42,809 nt of DNA from Alphaproteobacteria bacterium (GCA_026400815.1 JAPLOI010000074.1:1-42809), one strand, 5' to 3'; shown: positions 7,369-15,465, numbered from the stretch's first letter. Numbers and translations: made by a program. The notes: generated from the letters alone by a model not told the origin.

Positions 7369-8985
7369 ATGGAAACGATCGAAGCCGACTACGTCGTTGT
7401 GGGCGCGGGCTCCGCCGGCTGCGTCGTCGCCGCCCGCCTGTCCGAAGACCCGAACGTGCGCGTGGTGGTGCTGGAAGCCGGCGGCAAGGACAGCAACATC
7501 TGGATCCACGTGCCGATCGGTTACGGCAAGACCATCGTCGATCCCTCCGTGAACTGGATGTACGAGACGGAGCCCGACCCCGGCGCCAACAACCGCAAGC
7601 TGTTCTGGCCGCGCGGCAAGGTGCTCGGCGGCAGTTCCTCCATCAACGGCCTGCTCTATGTCCGCGGCCAGCCCAACGATTTCGACCACTGGCGCCAGCT
7701 CGGCAATGCCGGCTGGGCGTGGGACGACGTGCTGCCCTACTTCAAGCGCAGCGAAGGCCGCGTCGGCCCCGGCGATGACAGCCTGCGCGGCCGCGACGGC
7801 CCGCTCAGCGTCATCGATTTCGCCGCCCGTTCCCGCCTGTCGGAAGCCTATGTCGATTCCGCCGTGCAGGTCGGCATCCCCCGCAACGACGACTACAACG
7901 GCGCCACCCAGGAAGGCGTCGGCTACTACCAGAACACCATGAAGAATGGCCGCCGCTGGTCCGCCCATCGCGCCTTCCTCCAGCCCGCCATGAAGCGCCC
8001 GAACCTGCAGGTGATCACCCACGCCCAGGTGGAACGCGTGCTGCTGGCCGGCAAGCGCGCCACCGGCGTTGCCTATCGCCAGGGCGGGCAAAGCCACACC
8101 GTGCGCGCCAAGCGCGAGGTGATCCTCTGCGGCGGCGCCATCAACTCGCCCCAGCTGCTGATGCTCAGCGGCATCGGCCCCGCCGGCCACCTGCTGGAAA
8201 AGGGCATCGAGCCCGTCCACGACCTCCCCGGCGTTGGCCAGAACCTGCAGGACCATTTCCAGGTGCGCTTCGTCTATAAATGCACCGAGAAGGTCACGGT
8301 GAACGACATCATGATGTCGCCCACCCGCATGGCGATCATGGGCCTGCAATACGCCCTGTTCCGCACCGGCCCGCTGACGGCCAGCGCCGGCCAGGTGGGC
8401 ATCTTCACCAAATCCCGCCCGGAGCTGGATGCGCCGGACATCCAGTTCCACTTCATCGGCTTCTCCGCCGAACGCCCCGCCGAGGGCCTGCACAAGTTTT
8501 CCGGCTTCACCCAAAACGTCTGCCAGCTCCGCCCGGAAAGCCGCGGCGAGATCCTGCTGAAATCCGCCGACCCGCTCGCGCCCCCGGCCATCCACCCCAA
8601 CTACCTCGCCGAGGAAACCGACCGCCGCGTGCTGGTCGATGGCCTGAAGCTGGCCCGCAAGATCGCCAACCAGGGCCCGATGCGCGCCTTCATCGCCAGC
8701 GAATACCTCCCTGGCGAGCAGGTGCAATCGGATGCGGAGATGCTGGAATACGCCCGCAACTACGGCGGCACCATCTTCCACCCGATCGGCACGGCGAAGA
8801 TGGGCCATGACCCCATGGCCGTGGTGGACGACCAACTCCGCGTCCACGGCATCGCCGGCCTGCGCGTCGCCGATGCTGCCGTGATGCCCACCATGGTGTC
8901 AGGCAACACCAACGCCGCCTGCATCATGATCGGCGAAAAATGCGCCGACCTCGTGAAGGGCAAGCAGTTGGCGCGCGCGGCCTGA
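7369..8985 (+). CDS. GMC-family FAD oxidoreductase (choline/alcohol dehydrogenase-like)
   Basis: 538 residues starting at ATG 7369, preceded by GGGGGA. The N-terminal dinucleotide fold is YVVVGAGSAGCVVAARL, followed by the GMC signature region WPRGKVLGGSSSINGLLYVRG and the second signature GGAINSPQLLMLSGIGP. Catalytic residues are visible as His471 in FHPIGTAKMG and Asn in SGNTNAA near 513-515. The family oxidises primary or secondary alcohols to aldehydes or ketones with FAD. It is transcribed divergently from the kinase/enolase operon with only 48 bp between them, so shared regulation is likely. It could generate an aldehyde or keto compound for the neighbouring enzymes. A palindromic repeat follows directly after its stop. 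The substrate is not predictable. Confidence 0.92.
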   Translation: METIEADYVVVGAGSAGCVVAARLSEDPNVRVVVLEAGGKDSNIWIHVPIGYGKTIVDPSVNWMYETEPDPGANNRKLFWPRGKVLGGSSSINGLLYVRGQPNDFDHWRQLGNAGWAWDDVLPYFKRSEGRVGPGDDSLRGRDGPLSVIDFAARSRLSEAYVDSAVQVGIPRNDDYNGATQEGVGYYQNTMKNGRRWSAHRAFLQPAMKRPNLQVITHAQVERVLLAGKRATGVAYRQGGQSHTVRAKREVILCGGAINSPQLLMLSGIGPAGHLLEKGIEPVHDLPGVGQNLQDHFQVRFVYKCTEKVTVNDIMMSPTRMAIMGLQYALFRTGPLTASAGQVGIFTKSRPELDAPDIQFHFIGFSAERPAEGLHKFSGFTQNVCQLRPESRGEILLKSADPLAPPAIHPNYLAEETDRRVLVDGLKLARKIANQGPMRAFIASEYLPGEQVQSDAEMLEYARNYGGTIFHPIGTAKMGHDPMAVVDDQLRVHGIAGLRVADAAVMPTMVSGNTNAACIMIGEKCADLVKGKQLARAA

Positions 8986-9103
8986 AGAAAGAAAGCAAGT
9001 GGCCACAAAGACACTAAGACACAAAGGAAGCGGGAAGGGCAGGGCACCCCTTCTTTCTACTTCCTTTGTGTCTTAGTGTCTTAGTGGCCGCTTTCTTCCT
9101 TAA
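8986..9103. repeat. Palindromic element, empty form of the GxxExxY-cassette repeat
   Basis: Two 30-nt arms at 9001-9030 and 9060-9089 are inverted copies of each other with one mismatch (GGCCACAAAGACAC... facing ...GTGTCTTAGTGGCC), separated by 29 nt. AAGAAAG-type purine tracts flank both arms. The right side (9060-9102, 43 bp) is identical to 13008-13050, and the left arm is close to 12551-12576. The element sits immediately after the GMC stop codon and ends 25 bp before the next start. It could fold into a long hairpin and act as a transcription or mRNA-stability barrier. It looks like a non-autonomous mobile palindrome. Confidence 0.88.
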
Positions 9104-9127
9104 CCCCGTCCAAGACAGGACCGAACG

Positions 9128-10291
9128 ATGACCATCTACGCCACCCTCGGCGTCCCCGAGATCATCAACGCCTGCGGCACCGTCACCCGCCTGTCCGGCG
9201 GCCTCATGGCCCCCGAGGTCGCCGAGGCCATGCGCCAGGCCAGCCTCGCCTGCGTCGACATGGTCCAGCTCCAGGCCGCCGCCAGCCGCACCATCCGTGA
9301 GGCCACCGGCGCCGAAGCCGGCATCGTCACCTCCGGCGCCTCCGCCGCCGTGCTGCTCGGCACCGCCGCCATCCTCGCCGGCCTCGACCCCGCGCGGATG
9401 AACGCCCTGCCAGACGTGCCAGACGGCAAGCGCGAGTTCCTCATGGTCCGCAGCCAGCGCAACATGTACGACAAGGCCCTGGTCGTCGCCGGTGCCCGCC
9501 TGATCGAAGTCGGCATCCCCGACCGCTATTCCGGCCCCGGCGTGCGCGACGCCGCGCCCTGGGAACTCGAAGCCGCCATCACGAAGAACACGGCGGGGAT
9601 CTACTACCTCGCCGGCGCCCAATCGAAGCCGAGCCTGCGCGACATTGCCACCGTCGCCCGCGAGCACCGCCTGCCCATCCTGGTCGACGCCGCCGGCCAA
9701 CTTCCCCCCACCGCCAACCTCAACCGCTTCCTCGATGAGGGTGCCGACCTCGTCGCCTTCTCCGGCGGCAAGGCCATTGGCGGCCCGCAGAGCAGCGGCA
9801 TCCTCGCCGGCCGCATGGACCTCATCTCCAGCGCCCTGCTGCAGATGCTCGACCTCGACATCTACGAAGACGCCTGGTCACCCCCCGCCGAGTTCGGCCC
9901 GCTGCGCCAGATGCGCGGCCTACCGCACCACGGCATCGGCCGCTCCTGCAAGGTCGGCAAGGAGGAAATCGCTGGCCTCTGCACCGCGCTGAAGCGCTTC
10001 ACCAGCACCGATGAAGCCACCCGCCGCGCCACCTGGCTCGCCCGCCTGCAGCGCATCGCCGAGATCGCCGGCGGCGAGGGCCTGTCCATCGAAGGCAAGG
10101 CCATCCCCATCCTGAACGTGAAGACCCCCGACCTCGACACCGCCATGGCCCTCGCCCGCAAGCTGGCCGCTGGCACCCCCGCCATCCACTGCGGCCTTGG
10201 CCGCCGCGACGAGGGGATCATCACCTTCAATCCCGTCGCGCTGACGGATGCCTACGCCGAGGAAATCGGCCGGCGCCTTGCAACCCGATAG
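9128..10291 (+). CDS. SelA-like PLP-dependent enzyme (DgaE/seryl-tRNA selenium transferase superfamily)
   Basis: 387 residues with the fold-type I PLP architecture of the SelA/DgaE group. The N terminus VPEIINACGTVTRLSGG is characteristic, the cofactor-aspartate region is LPILVDAAGQLPP, and the Schiff-base Lys is in FSGGKAIGGPQSSGILAG. Family members include L-seryl-tRNA(Sec) selenium transferase and D-glucosaminate-6-phosphate ammonia-lyase. In a genome region without selenocysteine genes, a catabolic lyase or ammonia-lyase is more likely. It is followed by a D-serine-dehydratase-like gene, an MlrC hydrolase and an HpcH aldolase on the same strand, suggesting amino-acid or amino-sugar-acid breakdown. 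The ATG at 9128 is used; the upstream DNA is a palindromic repeat. Confidence 0.82.
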   Translation: MTIYATLGVPEIINACGTVTRLSGGLMAPEVAEAMRQASLACVDMVQLQAAASRTIREATGAEAGIVTSGASAAVLLGTAAILAGLDPARMNALPDVPDGKREFLMVRSQRNMYDKALVVAGARLIEVGIPDRYSGPGVRDAAPWELEAAITKNTAGIYYLAGAQSKPSLRDIATVAREHRLPILVDAAGQLPPTANLNRFLDEGADLVAFSGGKAIGGPQSSGILAGRMDLISSALLQMLDLDIYEDAWSPPAEFGPLRQMRGLPHHGIGRSCKVGKEEIAGLCTALKRFTSTDEATRRATWLARLQRIAEIAGGEGLSIEGKAIPILNVKTPDLDTAMALARKLAAGTPAIHCGLGRRDEGIITFNPVALTDAYAEEIGRRLATR

Positions 10292-10325
10292 GTCGGTTCG
10301 TACCGCCACGTTCTATCGGTGGCGA

Positions 10326-11216
10326 GTGGCACCGGCATCGCTTGCCCGGCTTCTGATTGCATTTTGGATCGTTACGGTTGTGCCGGCCGTTGCGCAAGAA
10401 TTCGACGGAAGCAATGGCAATTCTTATGACCCGCTCACGCGCGCCGAACCCGCCGCACTGGCGGCCTCGGAGGGACGGGCGGTACGCGTTGGCGGTCGCT
10501 TGCTGCTTCATGCCAAAGAGCAACTGGTTGTTCTCACAGACAAGGATGACTGCGGAGACCAGTATTGGGAATGCTTCGGACACACCTTCCTGCGGCACCA
10601 GCAAGATGCCGGTGCTTTTATCGTCGAGGCCAGGGGGGGCGAGCGGTCGCAGACACTCTGGATCGACGACGTGACTGGAAACGCGACCGAGATCGGTGGT
10701 GACCCACATCTGTCTCCCGACCGCACTTACTTCACAGTTGTGCGATACTGGGACAGCGCCGGATACAGTGGCATCCAAATTTGGCGCAAGGGCGGCCCGG
10801 CCTTGGAAGCTGAATATGGCGAAGTGAATGGCGACGGGACATCCGGCCCCCGCATCTATGCCCAGTTTGTCCGTTGGCTCGACAACAATACGATCCTTCT
10901 GGAAACCGAATGGGGTGAGCCCGACCCGCCCAACGATGTGTGGAAGTCAATCTTCGGCACCACAACCGTCGTGCAACGCGGCGGCGTCTGGGCGTTAGAG
11001 CGGCCACCGGAGAAATATGCCCGCGCCACAGAATGCGGTTGGCGTCGACGCGAAGGGACACGCCAGGACAGGACCCCGGCAAGCTGGCTTCTCAGTCATG
11101 ACAGAATCTGCACCGACCACGACGCGAGCACTGGACCAGTGACGAGAGTACGGAACTGCGTCTTCTCGGCCTCGGCGTCGCCATGCGAGAACATCGAAAT
11201 ACCCAGGGTCCGCTAG
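10326..11216 (+). CDS. Probable secreted protein of unknown function (lower GC than neighbours)
   Basis: About 296 residues from a GTG at 10326, which gives a good signal peptide (LARLLIAFWIVTVVPAVA before QEF). An in-frame ATG at 10248 would overlap the previous gene by 44 bp and place about 26 residues ahead of the signal. The mature part is rich in Trp, Asp and Gly, has several Cys (CGDQYWECF; a C-terminal set CGWRRR, RICTD, RNCVF, PCENI) and contains beta-rich stretches such as FIVEARGG and YFTVVRYWDSAG. I do not recognise the family. Its base composition is visibly less GC-rich than flanking genes, consistent with later acquisition, and it separates two catabolic genes. Likely periplasmic or extracellular. 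Confidence 0.65.
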   Translation: MAPASLARLLIAFWIVTVVPAVAQEFDGSNGNSYDPLTRAEPAALAASEGRAVRVGGRLLLHAKEQLVVLTDKDDCGDQYWECFGHTFLRHQQDAGAFIVEARGGERSQTLWIDDVTGNATEIGGDPHLSPDRTYFTVVRYWDSAGYSGIQIWRKGGPALEAEYGEVNGDGTSGPRIYAQFVRWLDNNTILLETEWGEPDPPNDVWKSIFGTTTVVQRGGVWALERPPEKYARATECGWRRREGTRQDRTPASWLLSHDRICTDHDASTGPVTRVRNCVFSASASPCENIEIPRVR

Positions 11217-11235
11217 CCCCAACGGAGGAAACGCC

Positions 11236-12534
11236 ATGGACGGGTTCATGCAGCCGGTCGCCGATATCATGCTCGACCACAAGACCAAGGGCATGCCCGG
11301 CGGCATCCACCCCTTCCCCATGGCCGACATCGCCGCCAAGGGCTGGAACTTCCTGAAGGAAGACCTCCCCCTCCCGCTCGCCGTCCTCAAGAAATCCGCC
11401 ATGGACCACAACGCCGCCTGGATGCGCGATTTCGTCGCCCGCTCCGGCGCCGTGATCGCCCCGCACGGCAAGACCACCATGGCCCCACAGCTCTTCGGCC
11501 AACAGGTGAACGACGGTGCCTGGGCCATCACGCTTGCCACCCCGCACCAGTTCGCCGTCGCGCGCGATTTCGGTTTTTCCCGGATCATCCTGGCCAACCA
11601 GCTCGTCGGCAAACAGATGATCCGCTACGTGCTGGATGAGCTGAAGCGCGACCCAGCGCTGGATTTCTATTGCATCGTCGATTCCGAAGCCAACGTCGCC
11701 CAACTCGCCGCCGCCACCCGCGAGGCCAATATCCGCCGCCCGCTCCAGGTCTTCCTCGAAGGCGGCTGGATGAATGGCCGCACCGGCGTGCGCGACCTCG
11801 AAACAGGCCTGCGCGTCGCCCGCGCCGTCAAAGCCGCCGGCCCCCATCTCGCACTCCGCGGCGTCGAAGGCTTCGAAGGCCTCACCCCCGCCGACCGCAC
11901 CGTGGCCGAAACCCAGGTCCGCACCTTCCTCGATTTCCTCGTGAGCCTCGCCCAGTCCTGCGAAGCCGAGAAACTCTTCGCTCCCGGCGAAATCATCCTC
12001 ACCGCCGGCGGCAGCGCCTTCTACGACATGGTGCTCGCCCGCTTCACCCATGCCGGCCTGTCCAGCCCCACCCGCATCATCACCCGCAGCGGCTGCTACA
12101 TCACCCACGACTCGACCAGCTACCGCCGCTTCTTCTCCAACATCGTTGAACGCACCCCCGAAGCCGCCCAGGGCGGCGGCCTGCTCTCAGCCATCGAAGT
12201 CTGGGCCTACGTCCAGTCTCGCCCGCAGCCCGACAAGGTCCTTCTCACTGCCGGCGCCCGGGATATCGGCACCGATCCGAAGCCCGCCGCCGAAACCTGG
12301 TTCCGCCCCGGCTCCAACATGACCAAACCGGAGCCCATCCCCACCGGCTACCTCGTCACCGGCCACAACGACCAGCACACCCACATGACCGTCCCGGTCG
12401 ACTCCCCGCTGCAGGTTGGCGACATGGTCACCTTCGGCATCGGCCACCCCTGCCTCACCTTCGACAAATGGCAGGTGCTGCTGGTGGTGGACGATGCCTA
12501 CAACGTGGTGGGCGCGGTGCGGACGTTCTTCTGA
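11236..12534 (+). CDS. D-serine-dehydratase / D-threonine-aldolase-like PLP enzyme (alanine racemase N-terminal fold)
   Basis: 432 residues with a strong ribosome-binding site (GGAGG at 11224-11228) before the ATG. It belongs to the fold-type III group: VIAPHGKTTMAPQLF carries the PLP Lys, and an alanine-racemase-like barrel follows (FLEGGWMNGRTGV, TAGGSAFYDMV). A C-terminal DSD1-like domain contains the probable metal site HNDQHTHM and IGHPCLTFDKW. Family enzymes cleave or dehydrate D-amino acids bearing a 3-hydroxyl (D-serine, D-threonine, 3-hydroxyaspartate). It lies between a SelA-like PLP enzyme and an MlrC hydrolase, fitting a D-amino-acid degradation cluster. A mobile palindrome carrying a GxxExxY gene is inserted directly after its stop. 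Confidence 0.85.
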   Translation: MDGFMQPVADIMLDHKTKGMPGGIHPFPMADIAAKGWNFLKEDLPLPLAVLKKSAMDHNAAWMRDFVARSGAVIAPHGKTTMAPQLFGQQVNDGAWAITLATPHQFAVARDFGFSRIILANQLVGKQMIRYVLDELKRDPALDFYCIVDSEANVAQLAAATREANIRRPLQVFLEGGWMNGRTGVRDLETGLRVARAVKAAGPHLALRGVEGFEGLTPADRTVAETQVRTFLDFLVSLAQSCEAEKLFAPGEIILTAGGSAFYDMVLARFTHAGLSSPTRIITRSGCYITHDSTSYRRFFSNIVERTPEAAQGGGLLSAIEVWAYVQSRPQPDKVLLTAGARDIGTDPKPAAETWFRPGSNMTKPEPIPTGYLVTGHNDQHTHMTVPVDSPLQVGDMVTFGIGHPCLTFDKWQVLLVVDDAYNVVGAVRTFF

Positions 12535-13050
12535 AAGAAAGCAAGAAAGCGGCCACAAAGACACAAAGACACAAAGAAGAAAGACAAGGCAAGTGAATTG
12601 GCCAACGAAACGGACCACTCCCATCGCGTCATCGGCATGGCAATCGAGGTGCATCGTCACCTCGGTCCCGGCCTGCTGGAATCCGCCTACGAGGACTGCC
12701 TGTGTCACGAACTCTCTCTGGCCGGCATCCCGCACGCGCGCCAAGTCTCGCTTCCTGTTCGCTACAAAGGCCTCGACATTGGTTCCGCTTATCGCCTCGA
12801 TATCCTTGTCGACCAGGTGCTCATCATCGAAGTGAAGTCAGTGGAGCGGCTCATGACAGTCCACGACGCCCAACTCCTGACCTACCTCCGCCTCAGCGGG
12901 TTGCGTATCGGCCTGCTTCTGAACTTCAATCACGCCGTCCTGAAAGACGGCATCAGGCGACTCACGCTCTGATGCCGTAGCAGGAGTGGAGGCACGGTGC
13001 CTTCCAGCTTCCTTTGTGTCTTAGTGTCTTAGTGGCCGCTTTCTTCCTTA
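12535..13050. mobile_element. GxxExxY cassette flanked by inverted repeats
   Basis: The left arm GGCCACAAAGACACAAAGACA... (12551-12576) and the right arm (13008-13037, CTTTGTGTCTTAGTGTCTTAGTGGCC) are inverted copies of one repeat and enclose a single gene at 12598-12972. The outer purine/pyrimidine tracts (GAAAGAAAGCAAG, GCTTTCTTCCTTA) match those of the empty palindrome at 8986-9103, and the right 43 bp are identical. The cassette starts right after the stop of the upstream gene and ends 32 bp before the next start, as the empty copy also does. No transposase is present, so movement would need help in trans or a repair-type mechanism. This is inferred from structure only. Confidence 0.75.
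12598..12972 (+). CDS. GxxExxY protein (PD-(D/E)XK-like fold)
   Basis: 124 residues from a TTG start at 12598, chosen because it gives the complete N terminus (HRVIGMAIEVHRHLGPGLLE) and has AAGG upstream. The first ATG, at 12637, would truncate the domain. The name-giving motif is GLLESAY (G..E..Y). A nuclease-like core YRLDILVDQVLIIEVKSVE supplies D and ExK residues as in PD-(D/E)XK enzymes. The family is widespread, has no established role and is often found near CACAAAGACACAAAG-type repeats. Here it lies inside exactly such inverted repeats, so a role in maintaining or moving the repeat is a reasonable hypothesis. GC content is lower than in neighbouring catabolic genes. Confidence 0.88.
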   Translation: MANETDHSHRVIGMAIEVHRHLGPGLLESAYEDCLCHELSLAGIPHARQVSLPVRYKGLDIGSAYRLDILVDQVLIIEVKSVERLMTVHDAQLLTYLRLSGLRIGLLLNFNHAVLKDGIRRLTL

Positions 13051-13082
13051 CCCCCTCTCCACCGCCCCAGGACCCCCCGCCC

Positions 13083-14552
13083 ATGCGCCTCTTCGCCGCC
13101 ACGCTCGCCACCGAAACCAACACCTTCTCCCCCCTCCCAACCTCCATCGAGGGCTACAAGGAAGGCGTCTGGCTCCGCCCCGGCGAGCACCCGGATGACG
13201 CCCCGCGCATGTGCACCGCCACCCTCTTCGTCGCCCGCCAACGCGCCGCGAAGGAGAACTTCACCCTCATCGAAGGCTCCTGCTTCGCCGCCTCCCCGGC
13301 CGGCACCACCAACCGCGCCGACTACGAAACCATGCGCGACGAGATCCTCGAGCAGCTGAAGCAGGCCCTCCCGCTCGACGGCGTTCTCCTCGGCCTCCAC
13401 GGCGCCATGGTCGCCCACGGCTACGACGACGTCGAAGGCGATATCACCGAGCGCGCCCGCCAGATCGTCGGCCCCAACACCATCATCGGCGTAGAGCTAG
13501 ACCCCCACTGCCACCTCACGCTGAAGCGCCTGCGCAACGCCGACATCACCATCCTCTACAAGGAATTCCCCCACACGGATGTGGTGGACCGCGCCGAGGA
13601 CCTCCTCACCCTCGTCCTCCGCACCATCCGCAAAGAGATCAAGCCCACCCAGGCCCTCTACGACGCCCGCCAGATCGGCAGCTACCCCACCACGCTCCCT
13701 CTCATGCGCGCCTTCGTCGACCGCATGAGCGCGATGGAAGGCAAGAACGGCATCCTCTCCATCTCCATCGGCCACTGCTTCCCCTACGCTGACGTGCCGG
13801 AAATGGGCGGCCGCATCCTCGTCATCACCGACAACAACAAGCCCCTCGCCGACCACCTCGCCACCGAGATCGGCGAGGAATTCGTCTCCATGCGCGGCCG
13901 CACCGCGCCCGACTACCTGGAGACCGACGAAGCCATCACCACCGGCCTCGCCTCCAACGCCTTCCCCGTCGTCATGGCCGACCCCGCCGACAACGCCGGC
14001 GGCGGCGCACCTTCCGACAACACCACCATCCTCAAGCGCCTCATTGAACGGAACGTGCAGGATGCCTGCCTCGGCCCCATTTGGGACCCGATCGCCGTCC
14101 GCCTCTGCTTCGATGCCGGCCTGGGCGCCACCTTCAACCTGCGCTTCGGTGGCAAGATCGGCCCCACCAGCAACACCCCGGTGGACGCCGAGGTGACCGT
14201 CATCGGCCTCGCGCGCGACTGCTACCAGTCCTTCGGCCCCGCCCAGGCCGAACTCGGCGACTGCGCCGCCATCCGCATCGGCGGCGTGGAAGTGGTGCTG
14301 GAAACCAAGCGCAACCAGGCCCTCGGCCTCGAACTCTTCCGCAATGTCGGCATCGAACCCACCGAGAAGAAGCTGGTCGTGGTGAAATCCACCAACCACT
14401 TCATGGCCGCCTACGGCCCCATCGCCAAGAAAGTCCTCTACATCGACGCCGACGGCCCGATCCCGCGCGACTACCGCAAAATCCCCTACACCCGCATCAA
14501 CCGCCCGATCTGGCCGCTGGATGCCGAAACCAAGCCGGGCCTCATCATGTAA
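13083..14552 (+). CDS. M81-family hydrolase (MlrC / microcystinase-C-like)
   Basis: 489 residues from ATG 13083; the open frame extends upstream through the mobile repeat, but MRLFAATLATETNTFSP is the typical family start. Conserved metal-site regions are visible: LGLHGAMVAHGYDD, GVELDPHCHLT and YKEFPHTDVVDRAEDL in the N-terminal domain, followed by MADPADNAGGGAPSDNTT and a C-terminal domain ending in IWPLDAET. MlrC cleaves linear microcystin peptides, but most relatives lie in small-molecule catabolic clusters and probably hydrolyse unusual amides or peptides. The neighbouring D-amino-acid-type enzymes support that. The protein has no signal peptide, so it is probably cytoplasmic. It is followed after 139 bp of repeat by an HpcH-type aldolase. 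Confidence 0.88.
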   Translation: MRLFAATLATETNTFSPLPTSIEGYKEGVWLRPGEHPDDAPRMCTATLFVARQRAAKENFTLIEGSCFAASPAGTTNRADYETMRDEILEQLKQALPLDGVLLGLHGAMVAHGYDDVEGDITERARQIVGPNTIIGVELDPHCHLTLKRLRNADITILYKEFPHTDVVDRAEDLLTLVLRTIRKEIKPTQALYDARQIGSYPTTLPLMRAFVDRMSAMEGKNGILSISIGHCFPYADVPEMGGRILVITDNNKPLADHLATEIGEEFVSMRGRTAPDYLETDEAITTGLASNAFPVVMADPADNAGGGAPSDNTTILKRLIERNVQDACLGPIWDPIAVRLCFDAGLGATFNLRFGGKIGPTSNTPVDAEVTVIGLARDCYQSFGPAQAELGDCAAIRIGGVEVVLETKRNQALGLELFRNVGIEPTEKKLVVVKSTNHFMAAYGPIAKKVLYIDADGPIPRDYRKIPYTRINRPIWPLDAETKPGLIM

Positions 14553-14690
14553 GGCAAGCAAGCGGTTCTTTTTTGGAAAAAAGAACCAAAAAACTTTTGT
14601 TTGTTTGCTGGCCCGGGCGCCCGGGGCAGCAAACGAATGAAGTCTTTTTCTTCAGAAAAAAGAAGACCCTTCCTTCCTCGGAGCCCCACC
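14553..14690. repeat. Dispersed multi-hairpin repeat, copy 1
   Basis: The stretch contains three consecutive palindromes. The first has an 11-bp stem at 14564-14574/14577-14587 (GGTTCTTTTTT pairing with AAAAAAGAACC). The second is TTTGCTG at 14604-14610 with CAGCAAA at 14627-14633 around a CCCGGGCGCCCGGG core. The third is a CTTTTTCT/AGAAAAAAG hairpin near 14643-14663. The first part is closely matched at 37454-37515, so this is a dispersed element. The U-rich first hairpin would act as a terminator in either direction after the MlrC gene. Confidence 0.8.
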
Positions 14691-14691
14691 C

Positions 14692-15459
14692 ATGAACGCC
14701 AACCCAGTCCGCGCCAAACTCCTCGCCGGCGGCACCACCTTCGGCACCATGGCCTTCGAGTTCTTCACCCCCGGCCTCGCCCGCATCCTCGCCAGCGCCG
14801 GTGCCGAATACGTCATCCTGGACCAGGAACACTCTGGCGCCGGGATCGACACCATCAAGGCCCAGTGCGCCCTCGCCCGCGGCGCCGGCATCGTCCCCAT
14901 CGTCCGCGTTCCCAACGGCACCAAGGAACTCATCTGCCCGGTGCTGGATGCAGGCGCCCTCGGCATCATGCTCCCCATGGTCGAAACCGCCGAGGAAGCC
15001 CGCGCCCTGGTCCAGTGGTGCCGCTACCGCCCGCTCGGCAAGCGCGGTCTCGCCCTCGGCCTGGCGAATGACAGCTACGAAACCGCCCCGCCGCGCGCCG
15101 CCATGGATGCCGCGAACGAAGCCATCCTCACCATCGCCATGATCGAAACCACCGCCGGCCTGCGCAACGCCCGCGCCATCCTCGGCACCCCCGGCATCGA
15201 CATCGGCTGGATCGGCCATTTCGACCTCTCCGACAGCCTCGGCATCGCCGGTGACTTCACCAACCCGCTCTTCACCACCGCCGAAGCCGAAATCCTCGCC
15301 GCCGGCCGCGAAACCAACACCCCCATGGGCTGGCTCGCCAACGACGGCGCCGCCGCCCGCGCCGGCATCGAACGCGGCTTCCGCGCCCTCTGCCTCAACA
15401 CCGATGTCGGCCTGCTGCGCGCCGCCCTCAGCGCGGAGATCAACGCGGCGAAAGGGTAG
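14692..15459 (+). CDS. HpcH/HpaI-family aldolase
   Basis: 255 residues, the normal length for class II pyruvate-type aldolases of this family. Active-site elements are recognisable: VILDQEHSG with the catalytic His, PIVRVPNG with the Arg that holds the pyruvate carboxylate, TIAMIETTAG with the metal-ligand Glu and IGHFDLSDSLG with the metal-ligand Asp. The family cleaves 2-keto-3-deoxy (4-hydroxy-2-keto) acids into pyruvate and an aldehyde using a divalent metal. As last gene of the same-strand group from 9128, it could complete breakdown of a keto acid formed by the PLP enzymes. GGAG lies 10-13 nt upstream of the ATG. The actual aldehyde product is unknown. Confidence 0.9.
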   Translation: MNANPVRAKLLAGGTTFGTMAFEFFTPGLARILASAGAEYVILDQEHSGAGIDTIKAQCALARGAGIVPIVRVPNGTKELICPVLDAGALGIMLPMVETAEEARALVQWCRYRPLGKRGLALGLANDSYETAPPRAAMDAANEAILTIAMIETTAGLRNARAILGTPGIDIGWIGHFDLSDSLGIAGDFTNPLFTTAEAEILAAGRETNTPMGWLANDGAAARAGIERGFRALCLNTDVGLLRAALSAEINAAKG

Positions 15460-15465
15460 GGGGCC

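Noticed and set aside
6313-8847. 844-residue minus-strand reading frame
   Set aside because: Only its last 335 residues are protein-like (the kinase). The rest is antisense to the GMC oxidoreductase, with the Gly/Ala/Val/His-rich shadow composition typical of high-GC DNA.
8986-9103. CRISPR array
   Set aside because: The repeat arms are inverted rather than direct, only two are present, and there are no spacers or cas genes.
14604-14633. att site or IS terminus
   Set aside because: The GC-rich palindrome is part of a three-hairpin repeat with a second copy, with no recombinase or target duplication nearby.
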